64,000 nt of DNA from an uncultured Sphingomonadaceae bacterium (lineage in GTDB: Bacteria > Pseudomonadota > Alphaproteobacteria > Sphingomonadales > Sphingomonadaceae). Position numbers and translations under genes: made by a program. The stretch spans positions 558,001 through 622,000 of the forward strand of contig CANMNF010000001.1 in assembly GCA_947499255.1 (NCBI GenBank). Reading direction: 5' to 3'. Positions 45,492 through 54,308 of this stretch are shown here, one piece after another. Below the pieces are notes generated by a model. It made no database searches. It saw only the letters and a program-made list of their open reading frames with translations, and was not told the origin of the DNA. Within the stretch, counting starts at the first letter, position 1, and each line of letters begins with the position of its first letter.

Positions 45492-46869
45492 AAGCTTCGC
45501 GGAACCTCTTTACGACGCGCAAGGCGATAAAGTTGAGCCCAAGGGTTACCATGAACAGCACAAAGCCTAGCGCAAAGGCTGCCAGTGTCGCCGGGTGATC
45601 AAAGCTGCCTTCGCCTGTCAGCAAAGCAACAATCTGCACTGTGACGGTTGTCATCGCGTCCAAAGGGTTGGCGGAAAGGTTAGCGGCAAAGCTTGCAGCC
45701 ATCACCACGATCATGGTTTCACCAATTGCGCGGCTGATAGCGAGCATCACGCCTGCAACGATGCCGGGGAGGGCGGCGGGCACAAGGACGCGTTTGATCG
45801 TCTCATTTTGCGTTGCGCCCATTGCGAGTGAACCATCGGCCATCGCTTGCGGAACAGCCGTTATGGAATCGTCTGCCATCGAAGAGACGAACGGAATTAT
45901 CATCACACCCATCACCACACCGGCGGCAAGCGCGCTTTCGCTTGATGGGTTTGAGACGCCTATCGCAAGCGCCATATCGCGAATGGCAGGCGCAACCGTC
46001 AAAGCCGCGAAATACCCGTAAACCACCGTCGGCACACCGGCGAGCACTTCAAGCGCGGGCTTCAACCAGGTCCGCATTCTCGCAGGGGCATATTGGTTCA
46101 GATAAATCGCGCTCATCATGCCGATGGGAATGGCCACGATCATGGCAATTATCGCACCGATAAACAGTGTGCCCCAGAACAGCGGGATCGCCCCATATCG
46201 GCTTGGATCAGGATTATCGGGATTGCTCATCGGGTTAGGGGCCCAATGCGTCCCGAACAAGAAATCTATGGGTGAAACCATGCCGAAGAAACGGATCGTT
46301 TCGAAAACCAGGCTCGCCACAATTCCCAGGGTTGTGACAATTGCCACAAGCGATGCGAGCAACAGCACGAACAGAACCGTGCGCTCCACCTTGTTGCGCG
46401 CACGGAAATCCGGACGAAGGCGAAGGAACGCGATGGCACCGCCAACGGCGGCAATGATCAACGCAACGACAAAGCCGATCACCCGATATTTACCTAGCGC
46501 TTCGCGGAATGGCTCCACCAATTCCCTCGCCATCGGGTTGAAAACGGTATTGGCACTTCCATCCGCCACGGCTTGCGCCTCTGACAATATAGATTCGCGG
46601 GCAATGCCGAAAGCTGGAAGATCAGCCGCGGCAGGGTGCGCCAAGACCGATTGCGTCACCAGAGCATCGGCAATCGGGCTCCAGATAATGGTAAAAAGAA
46701 TGGCCGGCACTGCGATCCAGATCGCTGCGTACCAGCCATGAAAATTGGGCAATGATGCAATGCGGTTGTTGCTGGCCGCGCGCCGAAACATAACGGCGCG
46801 CGACCGTGCAACCAGCCAGCCAGCAAGCCCTAATCCAAGGACGACAAGAAGCAGCGTGCTGGCAGACAT
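45484..46869 (-). CDS. pstC: Phosphate ABC transporter permease PstC
   Basis: A 461-residue permease with an N-terminal extension of extra helices (to ~170) before the conserved core. The coupling region reads MADGSLAMGATQNETIKRVLVPAALPGIV. Together with PstA it forms the phosphate channel; Arg/Glu residues in the core helices are present. It starts 17 nt after pstS. Confidence 0.93.
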   Translation of the reverse strand: MSASTLLLVVLGLGLAGWLVARSRAVMFRRAASNNRIASLPNFHGWYAAIWIAVPAILFTIIWSPIADALVTQSVLAHPAAADLPAFGIARESILSEAQAVADGSANTVFNPMARELVEPFREALGKYRVIGFVVALIIAAVGGAIAFLRLRPDFRARNKVERTVLFVLLLASLVAIVTTLGIVASLVFETIRFFGMVSPIDFLFGTHWAPNPMSNPDNPDPSRYGAIPLFWGTLFIGAIIAMIVAIPIGMMSAIYLNQYAPARMRTWLKPALEVLAGVPTVVYGYFAALTVAPAIRDMALAIGVSNPSSESALAAGVVMGVMIIPFVSSMADDSITAVPQAMADGSLAMGATQNETIKRVLVPAALPGIVAGVMLAISRAIGETMIVVMAASFAANLSANPLDAMTTVTVQIVALLTGEGSFDHPATLAAFALGFVLFMVTLGLNFIALRVVKRFREAYE

Positions 46870-46886
46870 TGTAGTGGGTGCAGCTC

Positions 46887-47927
46887 CTACTCGAAGTCGG
46901 CGGCGGTAAGCGGCGTAAACTCAGTAGCCGCTAAGGTGTTTTTGGCCATAACGTCTTCTGGATTAGGCACAAGACCCACTTCAGCAAGTGAACCACCTGC
47001 TCCCCAAGATTTCGTCCATTCGCCAACAAATTCGCGAAGGCCAGGAATGGCTTCGAGATGGGCGTTTTTCACATAGATGAAGAGCGGACGCGCTCCAACA
47101 TATTCAAATGCAGAGATATTTTCATAAGTCGGCTCAACCCCGTTAACGGTCAGGCCGTGCACACGGTCTACATTGGCATCAAGATAGGAGAAGCCAAAAA
47201 CGCCGATGGTATCGGGATTGCCTTCAATTTTCTGGACGATCAGATTGTCTTGCTCACCCTGTTCGATGAATGCGCCATCTGTACGCACTTCAGTGCAGAT
47301 CGCTTCGAAAGCTGATTCGTCTTCTTCTTCAATCGCGGCCATGCCTTCGCCAGCTTCGCAGGCCACATGCATAACCAGCTCGTTTAAGGCATCGCGTGTG
47401 CCTGAGGTCGAAGGCGGGCCGTACACCAAGATGGGCTTGTTTGGCAGTGAAGGATCAATATCGCTCCAATTGGCAGCGGTTTGTTCCTCGCCAAAGGGGT
47501 TGGCTGCGATAGCGCGGTAAATAATCTCTGGCGTCAGATCGAAATCAATTCCGCCATTCGCGCTGGCAAAAGCAATCCCGTCGAGGCCGACTTGAATTTC
47601 GGTCACGTCGGTCACGCCATTGGCCTGACAGGTTTCAAACTCGCTTTTCTTCATGGCGCGAGAGGCGTTCACGATGTCAGGCGTATCTGCGCCAACACCG
47701 CCGCAGAACAGCGCCATGCCGCCACCTGTTCCGGTAGATTCCATGATGGGCGAGGCAAAATCGGTATTGCGCGCAAAGCTTTCTGCCACGCGGGTGGCGA
47801 AAGGATAGACTGTGGAAGAGCCCACAGCGCGAACTGAATCGCGGCTCGCTCCGCCGCCTGCATTGTTACAAGCTGCAAGCATTGAGATGCCGAGAACGGC
47901 GGTGATTGTACAAAGATTTTTGTTCAT
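46887..47927 (-). CDS. pstS: Phosphate-binding periplasmic lipoprotein PstS
   Basis: A 346-residue substrate-binding protein. ATG 47927 (MNKNLCTI) has GGGA upstream and is preferred over ATG 47939. The signal ends in the lipobox MLAAC, so it is a lipoprotein. Phosphate-binding loops are visible as AVGSSTVYPF and STGTGGGM near the N-terminus and PSTSGTRDAL later. It delivers phosphate to PstCA. Four PhoB-type half-sites lie 46-85 nt upstream. Confidence 0.95.
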   Translation of the reverse strand: MNKNLCTITAVLGISMLAACNNAGGGASRDSVRAVGSSTVYPFATRVAESFARNTDFASPIMESTGTGGGMALFCGGVGADTPDIVNASRAMKKSEFETCQANGVTDVTEIQVGLDGIAFASANGGIDFDLTPEIIYRAIAANPFGEEQTAANWSDIDPSLPNKPILVYGPPSTSGTRDALNELVMHVACEAGEGMAAIEEEDESAFEAICTEVRTDGAFIEQGEQDNLIVQKIEGNPDTIGVFGFSYLDANVDRVHGLTVNGVEPTYENISAFEYVGARPLFIYVKNAHLEAIPGLREFVGEWTKSWGAGGSLAEVGLVPNPEDVMAKNTLAATEFTPLTAADFE

Positions 47928-47972
47928 GGTGATTCCCATTTTCTTCAGATGTCAGATCGCTAAGAAGTTAGT

Positions 47973-48012
47973 GTGACGGCTTTGCGACAAACTTGCGACC
48001 GATACATGACTT
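47973..48012 (-). promoter_or_regulatory. Tandem PhoB half-sites upstream of pstS
   Basis: On the plus strand, four 7-mers repeat every 11 bp with exact 4-nt spacers: GTGACGG (47973), GCGACAA (47984), GCGACCG (47995) and ATGACTT (48006). All keep the GAC core of the complement of the PhoB half-site CTGTCAT. The array faces pstS, in line with two PhoB dimers. Confidence 0.75.
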
Positions 48013-48051
48013 TGTGTCACATCTACCCGTGCCAGCGCCGCAATTTGTCTC

Positions 48052-49431
48052 TTAAAAATCGATTTGTGCGCGCATGCCAAAAACATCGACGCTGTAATCC
48101 CTATCACCTGTTGCGGTGGGAAAAACGGCATCGGTGTAATCAAGGCGGCCATAATTGAACAAGAAGCGCGTATAATCCGTGGGGATCCAAACCAGGCTGG
48201 CCATGTAGCCGTCTTGCGTTCCGCCTACGATGCCCGAGTCTGTCAGATCAAGGTGGTCGTAGCGAACATTGATCTGGATCGCGCCGATACCGCCTTCATC
48301 AACGGGTGACTGCGGGCGAGTGCGGTTGAACGTTCCGCCCTTGTAACCGCGCTTTTCGCCTTTGGTGAGGTACAGGCCAGCTTCGACATAAGCCCCAAAA
48401 AAGGTCGGGTCTTGCATCACGCCGACAAGGTCAGCTTGCTGCCAGAAACCTTCGCCGACCACATGAAACGGACCGGAGATGTAGGCTGCTTCCACACCAG
48501 CGCCAAATTCGCTGGAGGTGGGAAGGTTGCCGGTGTTGATGAACCGCTCAGAGGTAAAATGGACAAGAGGACGCTGGCGATACCGCACCGTATCGTCTTC
48601 AGGCACATCGGTGTGGTGGACAGAAGTGCCAAGGTGGAGTTGATCTTCACCAAGCTTGGGGAAAAACGCAAGTCGTCCATCTGCGCTGAACGCTTTGCCC
48701 GGAAGGTCACCGATATTATCAGTAAACACGCCTGCTTGAATAAGCAGCGCATCGGCTGGTTCGATTTCAGCGGAAATACCAACGCGGCGTTCAAAGCCGA
48801 ATGCATCGGTGAATGCAGCGCGTTCAATGAAGGATGACCAACGGCTGCTGGTCAGCTCTTCCAGAGATTGGAAGTTGTTGTGCTGCCCCATGTTAACAGT
48901 CAGCGGACCATCTTCATAAGAAAGGATCGCATCGGTAACAGTGGCGGCATTGCCTTCAAAATCGAATTCAAATTTGTAACTGAACCCGCCTGGAACGTCG
49001 CCTTCGACTCCAAGGCGCACGCGCCGGATTTCACTGTTGAAACCATCCTGTCGCCCGGTGGAGTCAGGCGCATTGAAAGAACCAGCATCAAGATTCAGCC
49101 TGCCACGCGGTTTAAAAGACCATCCGCCATCGCCAGTGATCTTTGGCGCACCGCCCCAGCTGATCTGCGCTGGCTCTTTCGCGGTGACAGCTGGTGCTGG
49201 TGGAGCAGGGGGACCCGCAGCTTTAACGACGGCATTCATCTCGGTTTGTATCGTTGCAGCTTTTCCAGCCTGCTGCGTTTCCAGTTCCACAACCCGCTGT
49301 TTTAGCCGGTCGATCTCTGCTTTCATGGCAGCGAGCTGATCGGCAACGGAGGAAGGCATTTCCTGCGTTAAAGCGGCGACCGGTGTAAGGGCGGTTGCCC
49401 CAACGAGCACGATGGACAAAATCTTTTTCAT
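48052..49431 (-). CDS. Phosphate-selective porin (OprO/OprP family)
   Basis: A 459-residue outer-membrane protein. A signal peptide (cleavage near PVAALTQ) is followed by a short coiled coil (MKAEIDRLKQRVVELE, ~35-55), then a beta-barrel with alternating strands. A C-terminal aromatic ends the protein (MRAQIDF), as expected for BAM recognition. OprO/P features include GRLNLDAGSF and SYKFEFDFEG. It probably passes phosphate or polyphosphate into the periplasm for PstS. It lies between phoR and pstS and has its own PhoB half-site array upstream, so starvation should induce it. Confidence 0.87.
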   Translation of the reverse strand: MKKILSIVLVGATALTPVAALTQEMPSSVADQLAAMKAEIDRLKQRVVELETQQAGKAATIQTEMNAVVKAAGPPAPPAPAVTAKEPAQISWGGAPKITGDGGWSFKPRGRLNLDAGSFNAPDSTGRQDGFNSEIRRVRLGVEGDVPGGFSYKFEFDFEGNAATVTDAILSYEDGPLTVNMGQHNNFQSLEELTSSRWSSFIERAAFTDAFGFERRVGISAEIEPADALLIQAGVFTDNIGDLPGKAFSADGRLAFFPKLGEDQLHLGTSVHHTDVPEDDTVRYRQRPLVHFTSERFINTGNLPTSSEFGAGVEAAYISGPFHVVGEGFWQQADLVGVMQDPTFFGAYVEAGLYLTKGEKRGYKGGTFNRTRPQSPVDEGGIGAIQINVRYDHLDLTDSGIVGGTQDGYMASLVWIPTDYTRFLFNYGRLDYTDAVFPTATGDRDYSVDVFGMRAQIDF

Positions 49432-49462
49432 GACGGTTTTGTTTCACTAATATTTCCAAGTG

Positions 49463-49502
49463 ATGACGCCGCTATGATGTGATTATGACAGCCAAATGAC
49501 AT
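49463..49502 (-). promoter_or_regulatory. Tandem PhoB half-sites upstream of the porin gene
   Basis: Plus-strand 7-mers at an 11-bp period: ATGACGC (49463), ATGATGT (49474), ATGACAG (49485) and ATGACAT (49496), with 4-nt spacers. The last two, read on the minus strand, form ATGTCAT-TTGG-CTGTCAT, essentially the consensus Pho box. A -10-like TATTAG lies between the array and the start. Confidence 0.88.
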
Positions 49503-49548
49503 TTGTCACATTTCGGACCGAACCCGTTGGAGAGCCTGTGCAAAGGCT

Positions 49549-50745
49549 TCAATCTGAAGGGGCCAAGGGAATGCGAACAGTTACCGTTGTTCCTTCGCCG
49601 CGTTCGCTTTCTATATCGAGCCTGCCAAGATGACGTTCCACAATATGCTTTACAATCGCGAGCCCAAGGCCAGTGCCACCTGCAGCGCGGCTGCGTCCGG
49701 GGTCTGTGCGATAAAACCGACGCGTAAGGTGAGGGATGTGTTCGGCTGCAATACCTTCACCAAAATCACGAACAAACAAAACTGCCATATCGCGCGGCCC
49801 ACGTTTCAAGCTCACATGGACAGGTTTGTCCTCCCGCCCATATTTAAGCGCGTTGTCGACCAGATTGCGAACCAATTGTTCCAGCTGACGCTCGTCCCCC
49901 AACACATAGATATCAGCTTCGCACGCTTCAAACTCCACCCGCTCAAACCGTTCTGCGCCCGCGCCATCACGCGCAGCCTGACGCACCAGAGGAGAGATAT
50001 TCAGAGGTTTATCGGGCCGGTCATGTTTCTCAGCTTCAACCCGGCTCAGCGACATCAGATCATCGACAAGCGTCTGCAGACGCCGGGCTTCGCGCAATAC
50101 AGTCCGATAAAATCGCTCAGCTTGTTTTGGAGGTACAGATGCGCCCTCTTCGGCCAGGGTTTCCATATACCCGATGATTGAGGCGAGGGGAGTGCGCAGT
50201 TCATGACTGGCATTGGCCACAAAATCAGTATGTGCGCGCCCTACATCTGCCTCTGCAGTGCGATTGATAAGCTCAATAAGGGAATAGCGCTCATCAATAG
50301 GTTGAACGCTCATCTGCCAATTGCTTTTGGGACCGGTAAGGCCTTGGACATTGACACTGCCACCTTCTGCACGCGCTAACAGGTCAACCGCAGCCGGATG
50401 GCGCAAGGCAACGCGTGGATCTTGGCCAACAACATGTGCTCCAATTGCATCGCGGGCATTGCCATTGGCCATAATGATGCGATTTGTATCGACCAGCAGC
50501 AGCGGCAGGCTGGAATGTTCCAACAGATCGCGCAAGCCCGATTGGGTTAGCTGCACACCTTCTGGTTTTTCTTTGCGCGGCTCAGGCGGGGCAGGGACAA
50601 TCAGCCAGAAGGATAAGATCCAAACGAAAGTCACACCCAGCACCGGACCAGGCGCAAGCCCTGCAACAAGCAGCACGATGCAACAAGCAACCGCCAGTAC
50701 GATTCCGGAAAATGGGATTTGGCGGCCTTCCATGTGCAGACACAT
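49549..50745 (-). CDS. phoR: Phosphate regulon sensor histidine kinase PhoR
   Basis: A 398-residue kinase: two N-terminal membrane helices (~12-50), a PAS-like domain (~70-160), a HisKA box with His181 in ANASHELRTPL, and an HATPase domain with NLVDNALKYG, VRDFGEGIA and GGTGLGLAIV. It phosphorylates PhoB in low phosphate. ATG 50745 and ATG 50733 are both possible and neither has a good SD. It lies upstream of the porin gene on the same strand, and a tRNA-Glu gene precedes it. Confidence 0.93.
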   Translation of the reverse strand: MCLHMEGRQIPFSGIVLAVACCIVLLVAGLAPGPVLGVTFVWILSFWLIVPAPPEPRKEKPEGVQLTQSGLRDLLEHSSLPLLLVDTNRIIMANGNARDAIGAHVVGQDPRVALRHPAAVDLLARAEGGSVNVQGLTGPKSNWQMSVQPIDERYSLIELINRTAEADVGRAHTDFVANASHELRTPLASIIGYMETLAEEGASVPPKQAERFYRTVLREARRLQTLVDDLMSLSRVEAEKHDRPDKPLNISPLVRQAARDGAGAERFERVEFEACEADIYVLGDERQLEQLVRNLVDNALKYGREDKPVHVSLKRGPRDMAVLFVRDFGEGIAAEHIPHLTRRFYRTDPGRSRAAGGTGLGLAIVKHIVERHLGRLDIESERGEGTTVTVRIPLAPSD

Positions 50746-50830
50746 GGGGCAGATCGATTGCGTTTGCTACCGGGAAAAACGATCGGCCCGCAGGTGCCGA
50801 TCTTCGCCGAGTGTGTTGGGTGGGAAAAAT

Positions 50831-50927
50831 TCGCCTCGCTGGTGACCCCTACGGGAATCGAACCCGTGTTTCAGCCGTGAAAGGGCCGCGTCCTAACCGC
50901 TAGACGAAGGGGCCAATAGCGAGGCGA
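50831..50927 (-). repeat. 10-bp inverted repeat enclosing tRNA-Glu, with T5 tail
   Basis: TCGCCTCGCT (50831-50840) and AGCGAGGCGA (50918-50927) are perfect inverse complements on either side of the tRNA. In the transcript, the 5' leader can pair with the trailer right after CCA, and ATTTTTCCC follows, so the structure resembles an intrinsic terminator with the tRNA as its loop. Confidence 0.7.
50840..50914 (-). tRNA. tRNA-Glu (UUC)
   Basis: Read on the minus strand, acceptor GGCCCCT pairs with AGGGGTC, followed by A and an encoded CCA. The anticodon loop CTTTCAC gives UUC. The T arm contains GGTTCGAATCC. The gene is 75 nt including CCA. Confidence 0.96.
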
Positions 50928-50998
50928 GCGGCGCACTTAGGGGGGTGTAGCGATGGGGTCAAGCCCTGCTTTTGCCCTTATGCGATAAAGCTCGTGAT

Positions 50999-52780
50999 TC
51001 AATCGGCCCAAGCGGCGTCTTCCAAATGCAATTCCGCCGCTGGGCGAGAGCCCCAATCATCGATCTTGGCACGACCAGCAAGCCATAGCTTGCGCCCTTT
51101 GCTGGCATGCAGAAGAGCTTGCCCCATATCGCTGTCAGCTGCGCGAAAAGCGATGGCTTTAAAACTTGTGCCATCTTCACCGCTGGCAATTATTCGCACA
51201 TGGTCTGTGCCTACAATATCCACCTTCACCAAACGCACAGGGCCCACCGCCAAACGCGGTCCCGGCCAGCCAACGCCAAAGGGGCCAGCAGCTTCAAGAT
51301 ACTCAACCAGATCGGGCACCAAACCTCCTGGTGCCAGCACCAGATCAAGAGACATTTTCTGATTAGCACTTGCCTGTCCAACAGATTTGCTGAGCCGTTT
51401 TTCCAAAAATTCAACGAAGGGATCGATCCGATCCTGTTTGATGGTCAATCCCGCCGCCATCGCATGACCACCCCCGGCAACCAGCAATCCTGCATCCTTG
51501 GCCGCAATAATCGCTGCGCCCAGATCGACGCCCGCAATCGAGCGGCCAGAGCCTTTGCCCTCGCCTGATTGCTCATCACGGGCAATCACAATGCTGGGCT
51601 TGCCGGTTTTCTCTTTAATGCGTCCAGCGACGATCCCGATAACGCCGGGATGCCAGCCATCGCCGCTGACGCAAATGACAGCACGATTGTGCTGGCTGGC
51701 CAGTTGTTCCTCAGCCGCCTCTTGAACTGCTGCTTCGATAGCGCGGCGTTCTTCGTTCAGTTGAGAGAGCTGCGCTGAAATTTCGCGCGCTTCTTCCGGA
51801 TCGCGCGTTGTCAGTAAACGCACGCCTAAAGTCGCTTCGCCTACGCGCCCGCCGGCATTGATCCGAGGTCCGAGCGCAAATCCGCAATCGCTGGCCTTGA
51901 GTGCAGATTTGAGACGACTCGCATCAATCAAAGCCGCCATGCCGGTATTTTCCCGGCGTGCCATGATTTTGAGCCCCTGCGCCACAAATGCTCGGTTCAA
52001 ACCTCTGATCGCAGCGACATCGGCGACGGTGCCCAAAGCCACGAGATCAAGCAGCGACATCAAATCCGGCTCTGCCCGTTCCTTGAAATGCCCGTTCTGC
52101 CGCAAAGTTCTCACCACTGCGATGGCAAGCAAAAAGGCCACACCAACTGCCGCCAAATGCCCATGAGCGGCTGCGATGTCGTTTTCATCCAACCGATTCG
52201 GGTTCACCAAAGCGAAAGCCTTGGGCAATTCAGGGGAACATTTGTGATGATCTACCACAATGACATCAACGCCCGCTTCGTGCGCCATTGACAGCGCTTC
52301 GTGCGCCATCGCGCCGCAATCCACTGTGACAATCAGGCTTGATCCTTGTTCAGCCAGCTTGACCAAAGCCTCTCCGCTAGGGCCATATCCTTCCAGCAAG
52401 CGATCAGGAATATAGTGATCCGCCTCAAGACCAAGCATGCGTAGCAACAGAATCAGAAGCGCCGAACTGGTGGCCCCATCGACATCATAATCGCCGTAAA
52501 CGGTTACATTTTCGCCGGCGATAACCGCCTCGCACAGCCTTTGGGCGGCCCGGTCCATATCGCGAAATTCCGAAGGGTCGGGCAGGAATTCACGTAAGGA
52601 TGGGCGACGGTGCCGATCCAGATCTTCACGCGCCACACCGCGGGACAACAATAGCTGCGTCACAATATCATCTTCAAGCCCTGCGACCTTGCCGCCAAGC
52701 TCCATATTGCCGCCACGCCAATGCCACACCTTGCCGCAAAGCGACTGTTCCACACCAAGAACGGCTCTTTGAGTTGCCAT
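50999..52780 (-). CDS. recJ: Single-stranded-DNA-specific exonuclease RecJ
   Basis: A 593-residue DHH-family 5'-3' exonuclease used in recombination and repair. Metal-binding motifs are YGDYDVDGATSS, VTVDCG and VVDHHKC in the DHH domain. The DHHA1 domain carries GGGHAMAAGL, and a C-terminal OB-like region follows. The ATG at 52780 gives MATQRAVLG. It lies 84 nt downstream of the tRNA-Glu 5' end in the opposite order of transcription (recJ is transcribed first) and is divergent from the unknown gene at 52960. Confidence 0.95.
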   Translation of the reverse strand: MATQRAVLGVEQSLCGKVWHWRGGNMELGGKVAGLEDDIVTQLLLSRGVAREDLDRHRRPSLREFLPDPSEFRDMDRAAQRLCEAVIAGENVTVYGDYDVDGATSSALLILLLRMLGLEADHYIPDRLLEGYGPSGEALVKLAEQGSSLIVTVDCGAMAHEALSMAHEAGVDVIVVDHHKCSPELPKAFALVNPNRLDENDIAAAHGHLAAVGVAFLLAIAVVRTLRQNGHFKERAEPDLMSLLDLVALGTVADVAAIRGLNRAFVAQGLKIMARRENTGMAALIDASRLKSALKASDCGFALGPRINAGGRVGEATLGVRLLTTRDPEEAREISAQLSQLNEERRAIEAAVQEAAEEQLASQHNRAVICVSGDGWHPGVIGIVAGRIKEKTGKPSIVIARDEQSGEGKGSGRSIAGVDLGAAIIAAKDAGLLVAGGGHAMAAGLTIKQDRIDPFVEFLEKRLSKSVGQASANQKMSLDLVLAPGGLVPDLVEYLEAAGPFGVGWPGPRLAVGPVRLVKVDIVGTDHVRIIASGEDGTSFKAIAFRAADSDMGQALLHASKGRKLWLAGRAKIDDWGSRPAAELHLEDAAWAD

Positions 52781-52959
52781 AAGCGACCGAGTATCCGAAT
52801 AGGTCTCGAAGAGATAGCGTGGTAATGTGGTCTATCGACAGGCGTCAGCAAATTTTCCGGGTGAACGTGAACCAGTCCTAAACGCCATGCTGACATAGAG
52901 CTGGACTCGACCTAGAAGCGCTTTCGCGCCAGAAGGACGGACGTCGGAACAAAGGGGCT

Positions 52960-53748
52960 TTGACGATCGCGAGCGCGAAACACATCGTGGAGGAACACGA
53001 TTTTTCGGCTGTATCCTTGCTGTTTGCGCCCGGCGGAAGGCCTTCCGCCGACGCGTTGTACACGCTTGCGCGTGAAACAGGCCGTTTCGCAATCAGCCAC
53101 GATCCGCAGGCAGAAGATGGTTCAACCCAGCAAAGCGATGATGTTTGGGTCGAGTTGATCGCGATGGGTTTGACTTTCGACGTCACCGGATTGGCCCCGG
53201 GTCGCAGCCGAGAATTGCCAGACGCGGTGCACCGCTACGGGCTGGACAGCGATTTTGAACCGGATGGGCTCGATGTTGTGACCATTGTTCCAGGCCCGCA
53301 TCTGATGGGCGGAGGGCTGATGTTTCCGGTGATCCGCTGTCTGGCGTGGCTGGGCGCGCTGATGGCCCAATTACCAAATATTCAAGCCATCGCATGGCAT
53401 CCGGCCCGCTCTTACAGCGATCCGACATTTTTCGAGACAAGCGTGCTGCGCTGGATCGAAGGCGGTGCATTTCCAGGGCTTGGCCTGACCTCTATCTCTC
53501 CGACTAAGGTTGGTGGCCTGCGCAGCGAAGGGCTGTCAGTGTTTACCGGCCAGGAACTTGAACTTGCCGCTGAACTGGTCGCAGACCAGGCCGAAGGCGC
53601 CAAATTGGCGCTGCGTTTGTTGCATTGGATGATCGAAAACGGCCGTGTGACGCAAAGTCAGCTCCTCACCGGTCCATCGGGAGAGCCCTTATTGATCCAA
53701 CCATTAGGCGCAGGCGGAATTGTTCGGGTGTTAAGAAACGCCCATTAG
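52960..53748 (+). CDS. Unrecognised conserved-looking protein, possibly DUF4261-like
   Basis: A 262-residue soluble protein starting at TTG 52960, with AAAGGGG just upstream; the start is uncertain. I do not recognise the family with confidence. It is Trp/His-containing and globular, with segments IAWHPARSYSDPTFFETSVLRW and LRSEGLSVFTGQELEL that vaguely recall DUF4261 proteins. There is no signal peptide or membrane segment. It is followed 12 nt later by the AHH-domain gene, so the two may form a pair. No catalytic motif is obvious. Confidence 0.65.
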   Translation: MTIASAKHIVEEHDFSAVSLLFAPGGRPSADALYTLARETGRFAISHDPQAEDGSTQQSDDVWVELIAMGLTFDVTGLAPGRSRELPDAVHRYGLDSDFEPDGLDVVTIVPGPHLMGGGLMFPVIRCLAWLGALMAQLPNIQAIAWHPARSYSDPTFFETSVLRWIEGGAFPGLGLTSISPTKVGGLRSEGLSVFTGQELELAAELVADQAEGAKLALRLLHWMIENGRVTQSQLLTGPSGEPLLIQPLGAGGIVRVLRNAH

Positions 53749-53760
53749 CCTAGCGCGCCG

Positions 53761-54297
53761 ATGGAGACGGCAAAGTCAAATAATGCGGCTTTGCGTCAGA
53801 AAATTCCGTTTCGAGCGGTCAATCGGCGCAATAAGTCCGGCTTTCAGGAAGGGATGCAACGCCATCACCTGCTGCCACTGCAATTGCGCAGGCGAAAGTG
53901 TTTCTCCAGACTGCTTCAGGAAATGAAATGGGATGCGGTTGGTTTTGATGATTTTCGCTTCAATGGTTTACTATTGCCCACAAGCGATCACGCCGCCATC
54001 GACCTTGGCCTCCCGCTGCATCGCGGGCCACATCGCATCTACAATGACGTAGTTGCTGAACGCATCGGGCAGGTCGAATCGGCTTGGAGCAAACATCGAC
54101 GCGCAAAACCTGAATTGGCCTTGGAAGAGGCGCAAATGCGGCTGCGCTTGTTGCAAAGAGCCCTGCGCAGAAGGCTGTTGGAACCCGGCCACAAGCGGAT
54201 TTTGTTAAACCGCAAGGATCCTTTGGGAACAGGCGTTGATTTTAGCGGGTTGGACGCGATGGCAGATGCAATCTGGGCGGCAACCCGGCAATCGTAA
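53761..54297 (+). CDS. Stand-alone AHH nuclease-fold protein
   Basis: A 178-residue protein with an AHH domain of the HNH/Endo VII superfamily. The key residues are visible: His35-His36 in QRHHLLP, Asn68 in FNGLLLP, and His87, His91, Tyr94 and Asn95 in LHRGPHRIYN. A basic C-terminal helical region (~115-150) follows. AHH domains usually sit at the tip of polymorphic toxins; here there is no toxin delivery module, signal or obvious immunity gene. It may be a housekeeping or defence nuclease. The only close partner is the unknown gene 12 nt upstream. Confidence 0.78.
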   Translation: METAKSNNAALRQKIPFRAVNRRNKSGFQEGMQRHHLLPLQLRRRKCFSRLLQEMKWDAVGFDDFRFNGLLLPTSDHAAIDLGLPLHRGPHRIYNDVVAERIGQVESAWSKHRRAKPELALEEAQMRLRLLQRALRRRLLEPGHKRILLNRKDPLGTGVDFSGLDAMADAIWAATRQS

Positions 54298-54308
54298 AAG
54301 GCAGACGT

